Of a DNA stretch of 37,214 nucleotides, positions 1 to 8,237 are shown one piece after another. The stretch comes from Candidatus Sumerlaeota bacterium (GTDB taxonomy: Bacteria > Sumerlaeota > Sumerlaeia > JAFGJS01). A program made the translations under genes and the position numbers. A model generated the notes under the pieces. The model made no database searches and was not told the origin of the DNA. It saw only the letters and a program-made list of their open reading frames with translations. Numbering within the stretch: position 1 is the stretch's first letter; each line of letters starts with the position of its first letter. The stretch lies in NCBI GenBank assembly GCA_016928995.1, contig JAFGJS010000158.1, positions 1 through 37,214 of the forward strand, read 5' to 3'.

Positions 1-40
1 CTCCTTTTCGTTCCTCTGAATTTTCGAACGAAAACCGGAG
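1..40. other. Imperfect hairpin at the window edge
   Basis: CTCC plus TTTTCGTTC (1-13) can pair with GAACGAAAA (26-34) and GGAG (37-40), leaving a 2-nt bulge and a 12-nt loop. It could be a terminator for a gene outside the window, but no T-run follows it on the + strand. Its role is unknown. Confidence 0.3.
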
Positions 41-80
41 AAAAATCCACCTTAATGGCTGTCCAGTTTTTGGGGACAAT

Positions 81-114
81 TATAATAGAGTCATTCAATC
101 GTAAAGGAAAAATG
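81..114 (+). promoter_or_regulatory. Possible -10 box and ribosome site for the first lipoprotein gene
   Basis: A perfect TATAAT lies at 81-86, with no convincing -35 upstream. An AAAGGAAA ribosome site (103-110) sits just before an ATG at 112. That ATG is in the wrong frame for the lipoprotein (frame of 131) and reaches a stop near 188. The arrangement suggests the natural start is ATG 112 and that the sequence carries one extra base between 112 and about 135. Confidence 0.4.
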
Positions 115-130
115 GAATATAAATCGCTTC

Positions 131-1612
131 TTGTGTTTGAACTCAATCGTATTCGTGGTTTTGGTATCGGGTTGCACATCGGTGCATAAGGTTTATCGAA
201 TCGAGGATGCGCCGAAAGACGCAGTTGTCTATGCTTTGCCCATGAACCTGGTCGAAGTGAAGATCCCCATCAAGATGGTCAGCAAGGAACCCGGAAAATA
301 CAAGGATTTCTCAGAGATTCTTATTGGACAAGATCCTATAAAAGAGAAATCGAAGGAGTATTCCCTCGCGAATCCTGTTGAGATCGATACAGTGGCAGTT
401 CCTGATCCAGATGAAATCTTCGGGATTAAGATCAAGAAAGGCCCGCTGCAGCAGACCGAGATGATTCTCAAACTGAGTGAGATAGGTTTTCTGACTGAAG
501 GTAAAAGCAAGGTCGATGACATGACTATCGATCTGACCGTCAAGACTATTGAAGTTGCAGCTGGTATCGCTGGCAGAATTCCCATATTTGGTGAAGTCCA
601 ACCCTTCGATGAGATGAGCACCTCAACTATAGAAAACAAGGCAACAGAAATTGATGAGAAGATTAGTAAAGATAAGAATGAGAAGGTTAACGCGCTAAAG
701 CCAACTGCCAAGGAAGCAGTTATACTCGCTGCTAAACTTGAAACTATTCGCAATCGTCGCGAAATATTACTTAATTTCGCATATCAACCGCCCAACATGC
801 CTGCTGAGACTCTTAATAGGCTCCTTGAGGAATACGAGAAGGAAGAACTAAAAATACTCAAGCAGTTTACCGGCACGAAAACAGAAGAGACATGGGTTGC
901 TGTTTTCGAGATTCGACCGGACTTTAATGTCAATAGTAACGATAGTAACGATCAAAAATCAAAAAGCATTGATCTGCTTACAATCGATGAAAAAAATGGC
1001 ATTAAATTTATTCATCCGACAAAAAACATTCCGAAGTATGAAGATAAAAGCAAGCATTCGGAAAAAAGTGAGAATTCGCCTATAACTATCAGCCTCATCG
1101 AGAACCAATCTACTTCTCAAAATACAATAGCCCAAAAACTAGCATCCACTCCTTGCGATCAATCCGTTCTTACCTACATAGGGGGATTACTAGGTTGTAA
1201 ATCCGCAAGTGGATTCTACTATCGGATTCCGGGATGGGCTGAATATACAGTTCATAAGAGGAAATCCGCCGATTCGGATGCTTCAGGCAATATTGTTGCG
1301 AAAAAGGTAGTTCGTATTGCACAGTTCGGGACGACCCGTACCTTGCCTAAGTCCACCGGAAGCTGGACGGGCAACTCCTATCATCTGAAGTTATATGAGA
1401 ATTCGGGGGCGCTTGAGGAGATCACGGTGGGGGGCGACGCCTTGACGACGGAGCAGGTCGAAGCGGCTGGCGCTGCCGTTGATGCGACGTTGGATATTGT
1501 CGATCCTGTGAAGCGTATTGAGAGGAGAATAGAATTGATCCAGAAGCAGAATGAGTTGAATTCGTTGCTCAATCCGGCTCCTTCAGAAGAGCCGGCTTAC
1601 TCAGATGATTAA
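131..1612 (+). CDS. Putative outer-membrane lipoprotein, DUF4831-like
   Basis: A 493-residue protein of unknown function. It starts with a hydrophobic stretch ending in a lipobox (VLVSGC, Cys at residue 15), so it is probably lipid-anchored in the envelope. The first third (VYALPMNLVEVKI, PGKYKDFSEILIG, VAVPDPDEIFGIKI) resembles the DUF4831 pattern of a beta-rich exported domain; this match is from memory and moderate. The middle is Lys/Glu/Asn-rich and likely flexible; the last third (from about residue 335) has a second globular region with two Cys. The only in-frame start near the signal is TTG 131. The upstream ATG 112 with its ribosome site would give MEYKS followed by the same hydrophobic core if one base were removed, so the true N-terminus is probably about six residues longer. 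Base composition is AT-richer than dnaN next door. Confidence 0.7.
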   Translation: MCLNSIVFVVLVSGCTSVHKVYRIEDAPKDAVVYALPMNLVEVKIPIKMVSKEPGKYKDFSEILIGQDPIKEKSKEYSLANPVEIDTVAVPDPDEIFGIKIKKGPLQQTEMILKLSEIGFLTEGKSKVDDMTIDLTVKTIEVAAGIAGRIPIFGEVQPFDEMSTSTIENKATEIDEKISKDKNEKVNALKPTAKEAVILAAKLETIRNRREILLNFAYQPPNMPAETLNRLLEEYEKEELKILKQFTGTKTEETWVAVFEIRPDFNVNSNDSNDQKSKSIDLLTIDEKNGIKFIHPTKNIPKYEDKSKHSEKSENSPITISLIENQSTSQNTIAQKLASTPCDQSVLTYIGGLLGCKSASGFYYRIPGWAEYTVHKRKSADSDASGNIVAKKVVRIAQFGTTRTLPKSTGSWTGNSYHLKLYENSGALEEITVGGDALTTEQVEAAGAAVDATLDIVDPVKRIERRIELIQKQNELNSLLNPAPSEEPAYSDD

Positions 1613-1772
1613 GTGAGGATGATGTCATTGCTTGTTCGAGAATGAGCGGAGATGATTGAGCTAGACGGGGAGCGGGAAACGTTGCCCTCTTCCTGTTTTA
1701 CGAAGCATGTAGAAAAGAGGCTATAGAAGCCGATATGGCCAATCAGATAAGCCCTTGAAAGGAGACGCTACA

Positions 1773-2423
1773 ATGAATGATTTCAATGGTTTCGTGTTTT
1801 CCAAGCTCGACTTGATCGGCAGCAAGTCCGAAGGGCCAAAATACTACCTCCAGCAGTTCGACTATGATGAAATTCCCATTACGAAGCAGGCGGAACTGTG
1901 GAAAGAGGATCCAACCTTACAGAAAGCATTAGGAACCAAGGCCACGATTTCCGGCGAGATGCATGAAGGATTTCTGCATTACAAGAAGATCGTGCCCTAT
2001 GTTCCCGATAAAGCCTCTATGGATGTGGAGACGGGATTAATCGTCACTCTCAAACCTGAGGCTGAAAAATTGACTCTGAACAAAATGCCGTCGGTCTCAG
2101 TTTCTTCCACACCGTTCAATATTGCATTGGAAGTCCAGTGGCCCTTCAGAAGTATATGGAGGGGAATCTGTCCCACATCGCAGATTTATGACTTCTTTGT
2201 GGAATTCGATGGTAAGATTGTCTGGCAATGGAGTCGAGACAAGGTTTTTTCCCAAGTTTTGAAGCCTGTGTCGATATCGGGAGGAGCCCCTCATGTCTTT
2301 GCTGAGACATGGCATGTCGATCCAGAGACGATCACGTCCGAAGGTGTATACACTATTCGCGGCCTTTTTATCGCTTCTAATCAGGAAGATGAGAAACAAA
2401 TAGAAATCGTCTTTGTGCATTAA
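1773..2423 (+). CDS. Hypothetical protein (216 aa)
   Basis: I do not recognise this protein. The start chosen is ATG 1773, preceded by AAAGGAG at 1758-1764 with 8 nt spacing; an in-frame TTG at 1755 would lie upstream of that ribosome site. No signal peptide or membrane segment is visible. The C-terminal half (residues ~110-216) is rich in beta-strand-like segments with aromatic residues (VQWPFRSIWRGICP, FFVEFDGKIVWQWSRD, EGVYTIRGLFIAS), suggesting an immunoglobulin-like or carbohydrate-binding fold, but this is only an impression. It follows the lipoprotein gene by 160 bp on the same strand and shares its AT-rich composition, so the two may be one acquired segment. Confidence 0.6.
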   Translation: MNDFNGFVFSKLDLIGSKSEGPKYYLQQFDYDEIPITKQAELWKEDPTLQKALGTKATISGEMHEGFLHYKKIVPYVPDKASMDVETGLIVTLKPEAEKLTLNKMPSVSVSSTPFNIALEVQWPFRSIWRGICPTSQIYDFFVEFDGKIVWQWSRDKVFSQVLKPVSISGGAPHVFAETWHVDPETITSEGVYTIRGLFIASNQEDEKQIEIVFVH

Positions 2424-2446
2424 ATAAACGTAGCTCTGCTCAAGTT

Positions 2447-2463
2447 GGGAAAGACGTTTTCCC
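2447..2463. terminator. Weak convergent hairpin between gene 2 and dnaN
   Basis: GGGAAA (2447-2452) and TTTCCC (2458-2463) form a 6-bp stem with a 5-nt loop, lying between the ends of the + strand hypothetical gene and the - strand dnaN. There is no long T-run, so termination is only a guess. Confidence 0.25.
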
Positions 2464-2480
2464 TCATGGAAACCACTAAT

Positions 2481-2511
2481 GTTCACCAAGGAGGCACGGA
2501 GACGCATCGAG
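2481..2511 (+). repeat. Dispersed 'ACCAAGGAGGCACGGAGACGC' type repeat
   Basis: The segment belongs to the short ACCACGGAGRCACGGAG class of intergenic repeats seen in many environmental bacterial genomes (recalled, not searched). Related copies in this window are at 29700-29797 and 36798-36834. It lies a few bases downstream of the dnaN stop. Confidence 0.45.
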
Positions 2512-2517
2512 AATCGG

Positions 2518-3645
2518 TCATTCGTCCTGCGCGCCGTCGGCGAGGTCGGCGAGTTTGATCGGCATGATCACAAACAGCGTGCTGTCGTCTCCGGCGCCCT
2601 GGAACACGGCGGGCGAGACGGATTTATTGGCCTTGAGCTGCACGTCTTCGGCGCCGATCACGCGCAGCACTTCGCTGACGAAACGATGGTTGAAGACCAT
2701 CTCGAAATCCTCGCCGTCGTACTCAATCGGCAGGCTGCCGGCATACGAGCCTACGTCGTAGGTGTTCGCCTCGATGTGCAGTTCGCCGTCGGCGAAGCGG
2801 AATTTCACGGAGTTATTCTTGGCTTCCGCGATGATCGCCGCCTGACGGATGGTGTTGGAAAGCTGGGACTTGTTCATCGCCAGCGTCTTTTCGAATTCCT
2901 GCGGGATCACACGGTTGTAATTTGGATACGCCCCGTCCAGTTTATTGGTCACATACACGACGGATCCCAGGTTGAAGGCCAGCTGTCGCTCGCCGATCAG
3001 GATCTGGCAGGTTCCGCTGTCTTTCAGGGCGCCCATGACTTCGCTCATGATTTTATGCGGCACGATCGCGTTGATCTGCGCGTCGCCGGTGTGCGCCTCC
3101 ACCTCGGCCTGCATGAAGCCGAGCTTCTTGCCGTCCGTGCCGACGCATTTGAAACTGAGCTCGTCGATGTCCAGGTACGCCCCCAGCAGCACCTTGCGCG
3201 GATCGCGCGTGGGGATGGCGAAGACCACCGATTCAAAGGCTTTTTTGAGCACCGGTTGCTGGATTTCAATCGTGGCTTGCGGCTCGAATTCCGGCCAGGC
3301 CGGAAAGTCGATGGGATCGAGCGTGGCTAGTTGGTAGCGCATTGAAGCGCTGCAAACAGTGACTTTATCTTCGACGACTTCAAGCGTAATGTCGCCGTCG
3401 GGAAGTTCCTTGACGAGACTGGTGAAGGTCGTGGCCGGGACGGTGAAACTGAATTTCTCATCGGCCTGTGCGGGAACGTTGCACCGCACGCTGGACTCCA
3501 GGTCGCTGGCGGTGATGATGATCCTTTCGCCTTCCGCTTTGATCAGCAGGTTGCTCAGGATCGGCAGGCTGCTTTGCGCATTGACCAGCCGGTGCACCGC
3601 CTGCGTGGCGAATTCCAGGTCTTCGTTTTTGATCACCAGTTTCAT
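2518..3645 (-). CDS. dnaN: DNA polymerase III beta subunit (sliding clamp)
   Basis: At 375 residues this is full length for a bacterial clamp, which is a dimer of three-domain subunits that encircles DNA and tethers Pol III, MutS, ligase and other partners. Recognisable family segments occur in order: N-terminal MKLVIKNEDLEFA, LPILSNLLIKAEG and LTASDLE-like ITASDLESSVRC, then the domain 1-2 linker TLDPIDFPAWPEF (~residues 128-140), LLGAYLDI-type segment (~173), LDGAYPNYNRVIPQ (~237-250) and the C-terminal VIMPIKLADL, equivalent to the hydrophobic partner-binding end of the E. coli clamp. The ATG is well defined by the conserved start. The gene stands alone: dnaA, recF and gyrB are not adjacent, unlike the classic oriC-proximal order. 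A consensus DnaA box is in its leader. Confidence 0.97.
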   Translation of the reverse strand: MKLVIKNEDLEFATQAVHRLVNAQSSLPILSNLLIKAEGERIIITASDLESSVRCNVPAQADEKFSFTVPATTFTSLVKELPDGDITLEVVEDKVTVCSASMRYQLATLDPIDFPAWPEFEPQATIEIQQPVLKKAFESVVFAIPTRDPRKVLLGAYLDIDELSFKCVGTDGKKLGFMQAEVEAHTGDAQINAIVPHKIMSEVMGALKDSGTCQILIGERQLAFNLGSVVYVTNKLDGAYPNYNRVIPQEFEKTLAMNKSQLSNTIRQAAIIAEAKNNSVKFRFADGELHIEANTYDVGSYAGSLPIEYDGEDFEMVFNHRFVSEVLRVIGAEDVQLKANKSVSPAVFQGAGDDSTLFVIMPIKLADLADGAQDE

Positions 3646-3665
3646 CGGGAACCGTCCTTGTAACG

Positions 3666-3674
3666 TGTGGATAA
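3666..3674 (-). promoter_or_regulatory. Consensus DnaA box upstream of dnaN
   Basis: The minus strand reads TTATCCACA, a perfect DnaA-binding 9-mer, 20 bp upstream of the dnaN start. A weaker relative (GTTTCCACA) is at 3987-3995, and an AT-rich stretch is at 3749-3783. It may mediate DnaA control of dnaN, or be a relic of an origin; one good box alone does not make oriC. Confidence 0.45.
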
Positions 3675-3843
3675 AAGCCCATCGACCCTCGGCGCCACCA
3701 AACGCGCCAGCATAACGGTCTGAATTAATGACAAACTAGCGGCTGTGGTGCAAAAAGCAATATTTTTTTCAAACAACTTTTCAGGGGGAATGGCGATTTC
3801 CGCTGACAAAGCAGCCTATGCTCCAATATGGTTTTCAGGATAA

Positions 3844-3973
3844 AAGCCCGTTGAAAACGTATTGCCGGACAGAATTGTAGCGCTGGCGTCTCGCCGGCTT
3901 TAACCAAATACAATATCCAATATTTCCCCAAAGCCAGCGTGACGCTGGCGCTACGTATGTTTCAATGGGTTGA
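3844..3973 (-). mobile_element. MITE-like inverted-repeat element, copy A
   Basis: The left end AGCCCGTTGAAAACG (3844-3858) is matched by a degenerate inverted right end (GTTTCAATGGGTTGAT, about 3958-3973). Inside are two GC-rich palindromic blocks, GCTGGCGTCTCGCCGGC and GCCAGCGTGACGCTGGC. Read on the minus strand, the whole 130 bp aligns with the element at 16319-16447, block for block, so it is the same family in opposite orientation. It has no coding capacity. It lies between dnaN and the next + strand gene. Confidence 0.65.
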
Positions 3974-4044
3974 TAAAATACCGATTTGTGGAAACGTCTC
4001 GCCCGTCTTGTTGTCCAAAACATCAAGCGGTTAGACTAAGAGGC

Positions 4045-4497
4045 ATGAGCGATATGGGGTTCATATTAATGCAATTCGGCCGTGCTAAAGGGCTTTTGCC
4101 TGAGGAGATGCTTGCGCGTGAGCAGCGGCGGTTTCGGGCGGTTTCGAGCAAGTCGGCGCCGAGCTATCGCATCGGTTGCAATTTGCCGCCGCTTTGGCGG
4201 CTCTCGCTGCTTGTTACGGACCGGCGCTGCTTGGCGCTGGCCGATTTTTTCTTTCATTGCATGTCGCAGGAGGTTGTCATGTGGTATCCGGGCTGCAATC
4301 CGGAAGGCGATCCGGAGACCATCACCGGCGTTTCCTGCGAAAGCGGCTTGTTTGGGCGCTGCTTGGAGCTTCGCTCGCATAATCCCTTGCGGCAAAAACA
4401 GCGCTGGCTTTGGTCGCCCGAGCTGACCTTTCGCTTCTTCATGAAGAATCCTGAGCGCATCGAGGCGATCATCCGGCAGGAGATGATGCAAAAGTGA
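4045..4497 (+). CDS. Hypothetical protein (150 aa)
   Basis: I do not recognise a family. The protein is soluble-looking, with many Arg and Cys residues and two aromatic patches (LALADFFFHCMSQEV, WLWSPELTFRFF). The C-terminus is a probable amphipathic helix (ERIEAIIRQEMMQK). Start is uncertain: ATG 4045 has AAGAGG almost touching it, so ATG 4054 (spacing 10) is equally plausible. An open frame extends further upstream into the inverted-repeat element but has no ribosome site. The stop overlaps the next gene's GTG start, which supports this strand over the long antisense frame at the same place. Confidence 0.5.
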   Translation: MSDMGFILMQFGRAKGLLPEEMLAREQRRFRAVSSKSAPSYRIGCNLPPLWRLSLLVTDRRCLALADFFFHCMSQEVVMWYPGCNPEGDPETITGVSCESGLFGRCLELRSHNPLRQKQRWLWSPELTFRFFMKNPERIEAIIRQEMMQK

Positions 4498-4958
4498 ATA
4501 TACGAAGACATATCTTTCCCATCATAGTTTTTTTGATATTATGTTGTATTATTTATACACAGTATCCTTGGGTGGGCTCCATTTTCTGGTCGAAAGTGGA
4601 CTTGCCTGAGGTTGCAGAAATAAAATCAATTCGAGTGCACTATCCGATGTCTAGTGAGCATGATTTCGAAGTATCACCGAGTGATTACCAAGCGATAGTC
4701 GATCTATTTCGACAGGGGCGGAAGATCAGGCGGATTTCAAAATGGATTCATGAAAAAGTAATTGAAATAAACCTTCAAGACGGCACAGAGATCAATATAG
4801 TGATCTGTTCACGTGATGCTGTCGTGCCATTTTATGTCAATTCGAATTATTATCGCGGGTGCAAAAGAACACAGTTGGATAGAGTGCTTGATCAATGCTT
4901 GGAGAACAATCGAGAAAATCAAGAATCTTCGGTTGATACATCAGTAGAAGCTGATTAA
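4494..4958 (+). CDS. Small membrane-anchored hypothetical protein
   Basis: A 154-residue protein of unknown function. The N-terminus MNIRRHIFPIIVFLILCC (residues 1-18, continuing to about 25) is a basic stretch followed by a hydrophobic segment, so it is a signal anchor with the remainder outside the cytoplasm. The outer part has alternating beta-like stretches (IKSIRVHYP, KVIEINLQDGTEINIVI) and ends in a polar Glu/Asn tail. The GTG start overlaps the previous stop (GTGA), so the two genes are translationally coupled. It is clearly AT-richer than dnaN or uvrC, which may mark recent acquisition. Confidence 0.6.
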   Translation: MNIRRHIFPIIVFLILCCIIYTQYPWVGSIFWSKVDLPEVAEIKSIRVHYPMSSEHDFEVSPSDYQAIVDLFRQGRKIRRISKWIHEKVIEINLQDGTEINIVICSRDAVVPFYVNSNYYRGCKRTQLDRVLDQCLENNRENQESSVDTSVEAD

Positions 4959-5367
4959 TTATTGATGTTACGCCTGGCCTTGTTCGAATGTCGTCCTGCG
5001 TCGCTGTTTTGCTCTGGACGCCCGCTGAAGCGGGCAAGTCTGGAGCGCAACGGCGCTTTGCCCCCGAATAAATTCAGGGTTTAACCTATTTCACGCCGGC
5101 GAATGCCGGCAACCGGCGGCTGGAGAGATGTCGTGCTTAATATCAGTTATGAATCAAAAAGTCATAGTAAATTGCATCCGTCCGCTAATCCAATCATTCT
5201 ACTTTGGCCGAATCAGTGAAGCCCGGCTCACGTGATTGCTATGCATTGATGGTTTCATCAATTGATTTGACACTAAGCCCTCCTGTATGGTGTTTTGGTA
5301 GCTCTGAAAATTTGCTTTGAGGGCGCAATCGCGCTTGTTCGGCAAGCGTCCGGAAAGGGGCATGGTG
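4959..5367. other. Hairpin-rich intergenic stretch
   Basis: I see no gene here. It holds two perfect GC-rich palindromes: GCCCGCT-GA-AGCGGGC at 5020-5035 and GCCGGC-GAAT-GCCGGC at 5095-5110. Their style matches the internal hairpins of the inverted-repeat elements at 3844 and 16319, so this may be a decayed relative. A TTGACA hexamer at 5267-5272 has no good -10 partner. A ribosome site AAAGGGG is at 5354-5360 before the next gene. Confidence 0.4.
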
Positions 5368-7161
5368 ATGAGTATCAATGGGATAGCCATAAGCAGCATC
5401 AGGCAAGCGTATGCCTTTCGCGTAGGCTTGCGGATATTCATGCCGGTCCTGGCGTCGATCGTTTTCACGGGCTGCGCCAATATGCAGAGCTCCACCCAGC
5501 GCGTCGGCAAGGATCTGCTGGTGACGCTGTCCTATCCGGTGCACGCCCCGTTCGCCAGCGCGATGGACACCGCTGAGGAAATCAAGGAGAAACCGCTGAC
5601 TGCGATTCCGGCGTCGCCGCTGATCTTCACAGCGGAGTTCGTCAAACATACTTACGCCACCGTTCCATATCTCGCTGACGCACCGTTTTATCCGCTGTAT
5701 TTGTTTTTCGGTCCCAAGCCAATCGAGATTTACGATACGAAAGAATTTCCCTACAAGCTGCAGAGTGAGCAATTGCAGGGTGGAGGCCGTCGCGCCGCGC
5801 GTAGCGCCATGGCGCTGGTCTGCTCGCCGGTGGCGTCGGCACTGGGCACGAGCAAGGACGCGGCGACGTATTGGAATTCTCAGCCGGTGCTGCGCTATAC
5901 GCATACGCCGCTGCTTGTGCCGTTTCAATACACCAAGCACTGGCTCTACTCTCTTGTCTACGGTTTGGATTACGCTTTTTTTCCGCTGTGTATGTTGTTC
6001 AAGAGCGAGCCAATGAATCTCTATGACTGGGATCAGTATCCGTTTTACGTCGAGCCGCCGCTGAACAAGACCGCGAATCGCTTTTACAAGGACGCCAACG
6101 TCGCATTGTTCGCTCCGTTTGGCATTCCGGCGCACACCGGCGCGGATATCGGCCGTTTTTATCAGAAGCATCCGGTCGCCGCGGTCATCACCGCGCCGTT
6201 CTACGCGCCGTTTCTGCTAATCAAGCACACGACCTATCACTTCGTGTATATCCTCGACGCCGTGTTCTATCCTTTTTACTTTTTGAATCTGACCGGAATG
6301 ACCGACACGTATGAGTTGTATATCACTGGCGAATTGCAGACGCATCCGGTGCAGGAGAAAATTCTCGGGCAGCAGCTCATCGGCTCGATGATCATTATTA
6401 TGTCCGCCACGGCGCAGGCCGCCGCTCAATATAATTATCAGAACAATCCGACGCAGTATAATTATCAACAGGTGCAGACCACGCAACGCGACTCGCAGGC
6501 CAATACGATTGTTGCGGGGACGTATTTCCAGCAGGCCGAGGCGATGCAGGAGGCGTTGAGGAACGTGCGCGGATTCCGCCGGCCCAAAACCGCGATGGAA
6601 TTTTTACGCTATCTGGGGCAGGGCCGGGAGGAGATGGAGAAACTGGAGCAGGGCCCCGAATTGACGCGCGCGGACGCCACTGGCGGCGCGTCGCCCAGGA
6701 TGATGCAGCGCTACCGCGACGTGATGAACGAGGTGCTGTATCATCGCGAGTTGAAGTTATTCGATGAGTGCCGCAAGGAAATCTTGCAGAATTTCGGCTC
6801 GCTGGAGCTTCCTCCGAGCAACGTCAACGCGCTATCGACGCAGCAGGACATCGAACTGATTTTGAAAATTCAAGATGAATTGATGCAAGCCTACATGGCC
6901 ATTCCGGGCACGCGCGCGGCGAGCGTGATGATGGAGGATCAGCTGGCGCTGGCGTGCGACCGCATCCTCGATCTGATCGATCAGGAGTTGAAGAAAGACG
7001 ATTCGCCGTGGAGTTCCATGATGAAACGCTGGCGGAAAAAGGTCGTGCATATCAAGCATCGCGATTACACGCAGGACATCATCATGGTCGAAATACGCAA
7101 ATTGCTGGTTGAAGGTTATCTGACGATTTATGAATTTCAGGCCGTGCAATCGGCGCATTGA
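5368..7161 (+). CDS. Large lipoprotein with three ~95-residue tandem repeats
   Basis: 597 residues; function unknown. The N-terminus has Arg 18 and Arg 22, a hydrophobic core, and lipobox FTGC with Cys 36, so the protein is probably an envelope lipoprotein. Residues ~83-320 contain three related units about 96 residues apart, each with an aromatic-rich core: KHTYATVPYLADAPFYPLYL (92-111), KHWLYSLVYGLDYAFFPLC (190-208) and KHTTYHFVYILDAVFYPFYF (286-305), followed by an LYD or LY motif. These look membrane-interacting. The C-terminal ~230 residues are helical and charged (REEMEKLEQGPEL and onward). ATG 5368 was chosen because AAAGGGG lies 8 nt before it; ATG 5362 is nearly on top of the ribosome site. 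The CsgG-like lipoprotein follows by 49 nt on the same strand, so the pair is likely an operon for an envelope assembly. Confidence 0.75.
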   Translation: MSINGIAISSIRQAYAFRVGLRIFMPVLASIVFTGCANMQSSTQRVGKDLLVTLSYPVHAPFASAMDTAEEIKEKPLTAIPASPLIFTAEFVKHTYATVPYLADAPFYPLYLFFGPKPIEIYDTKEFPYKLQSEQLQGGGRRAARSAMALVCSPVASALGTSKDAATYWNSQPVLRYTHTPLLVPFQYTKHWLYSLVYGLDYAFFPLCMLFKSEPMNLYDWDQYPFYVEPPLNKTANRFYKDANVALFAPFGIPAHTGADIGRFYQKHPVAAVITAPFYAPFLLIKHTTYHFVYILDAVFYPFYFLNLTGMTDTYELYITGELQTHPVQEKILGQQLIGSMIIIMSATAQAAAQYNYQNNPTQYNYQQVQTTQRDSQANTIVAGTYFQQAEAMQEALRNVRGFRRPKTAMEFLRYLGQGREEMEKLEQGPELTRADATGGASPRMMQRYRDVMNEVLYHRELKLFDECRKEILQNFGSLELPPSNVNALSTQQDIELILKIQDELMQAYMAIPGTRAASVMMEDQLALACDRILDLIDQELKKDDSPWSSMMKRWRKKVVHIKHRDYTQDIIMVEIRKLLVEGYLTIYEFQAVQSAH

Positions 7162-7210
7162 AACAGCGGCGCGGCCTTGGCATCCATGACGGGGGAGAGA
7201 TTGAACTGAG

Positions 7211-8224
7211 ATGAATCACACACGGGTATACACACTGCGAGTTTGCCGCAAATTTATGTTGAGTTGGGCGCTGCTGCTCTGTTGCATCGGATGCAGCCGC
7301 TTTGAGATTGTGCAGACCACGATTCAGGTTCCTCCGCAGAATCCGGAATCGCTCGGCAAAATTCATCGCATGGCGTTGATCGATTTCGGCTCGCAAAAAT
7401 TTCCCGCCATCGCGGACAACATCACGAACAAACTTTTGCAGCGCCTGCTCAAGGTCAAAGGTCTTGAATTGGTCGAGCGTGAGAAGGTCAAGGCGCTCAT
7501 CGACGAGCAGAAATTTTCGCAGACTGATTATGTCGATCCCAATGAGGCGATTGAGATGGGTCGCATGCTCGGCGTGGATCATTTCATGATGGGGACCGTG
7601 CTGTCTTATCGCGCATACGATGAGCAGGGCAACTTCACTGACATGGAATCCGTGCAGAGCGGGACCAATGTGATCTACGTCGATGGCCGTCCCGTGGCTG
7701 TGCCGCAATGGAGTCAAGTTCCGATCAACCGGAATTTCAAAGTGCGCAACGTGGAGGTCAGCGTCAATTTCCGCGTTGTGGACGCGCAGACCGGCGCCGT
7801 CCGCATGGCCAACAGCATCACCCGCACCTACACCAGCCAGCGCGCCGTGGATGGACGCGCCCTGCCTGCGCAGGATCAGTTGCTCGACGATTTGCTGGAG
7901 CAATGCATCAGCGAAATCATGACCCACTTTGAATATCACCAGGCGCGCATCGAGAAGAGCCTTTCCACTCGCGCGGGATTGGCCAAAGGCAACAAGTATC
8001 TGCAGAACGGATTGCTGCCGGAGGCTGAAGCTTACTATCGACGGATTTTGGAGCGTCATCCCGACAATGCCGATGCGAATTACAATCTTGGCGTTGTGCT
8101 CGAAATCAAACACGACTACGAGGGCGCCGTTGAACATTACCAGAAGGCCGTCATGGCGGATGACGGATGCAAAATCTTCCAGCAGCGCCTTCGCATCGCC
8201 CGCGCCGCCCTGCAGCGGCAGTGA
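7211..8224 (+). CDS. CsgG-family lipoprotein with C-terminal TPRs
   Basis: 337 residues. The signal ends with lipobox CIGC (Cys 28). Residues ~50-230 fit the CsgG/HfaB family: IHRMALIDFGSQKFPAIADN, LELVEREKVKALIDEQKF, GRMLGVDHFMMGTVLSYRAY, then VSVNFRVVDAQTGAVRMANS. CsgG itself is the outer-membrane secretion pore for curli subunits; other family members are periplasmic or outer-membrane assembly factors. Residues ~252-325 are two TPR-like helical hairpins (KGNKYLQNGLLPEAEAYYRR, NLGVVLEIKHDYEGAVEHYQ), a fusion not found in curli CsgG. No curli subunit genes (csgA/B/E/F) are visible nearby. It follows the repeat lipoprotein by 49 nt. It ends 13 bp from the convergent uvrC stop, with no terminator visible between them. 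Confidence 0.85.
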   Translation: MNHTRVYTLRVCRKFMLSWALLLCCIGCSRFEIVQTTIQVPPQNPESLGKIHRMALIDFGSQKFPAIADNITNKLLQRLLKVKGLELVEREKVKALIDEQKFSQTDYVDPNEAIEMGRMLGVDHFMMGTVLSYRAYDEQGNFTDMESVQSGTNVIYVDGRPVAVPQWSQVPINRNFKVRNVEVSVNFRVVDAQTGAVRMANSITRTYTSQRAVDGRALPAQDQLLDDLLEQCISEIMTHFEYHQARIEKSLSTRAGLAKGNKYLQNGLLPEAEAYYRRILERHPDNADANYNLGVVLEIKHDYEGAVEHYQKAVMADDGCKIFQQRLRIARAALQRQ

Positions 8225-8237
8225 AATCCGCGTGTTC

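Noticed and set aside
2479-3330. 283-codon frame on the + strand
   Set aside because: It is antisense to dnaN, which is certain.
4959-5367. CRISPR array, suggested by palindromes
   Set aside because: The palindromes differ from each other and there is no regular repeat-spacer pattern anywhere in the window.
5239-6171. 310-codon frame on the - strand
   Set aside because: It is antisense to the repeat lipoprotein, Arg-rich, with no ribosome site or known domain.
7211-8224. Curli secretion locus
   Set aside because: Only a CsgG-family domain is present, fused to TPRs, with no csgA, csgB, csgE or csgF nearby.
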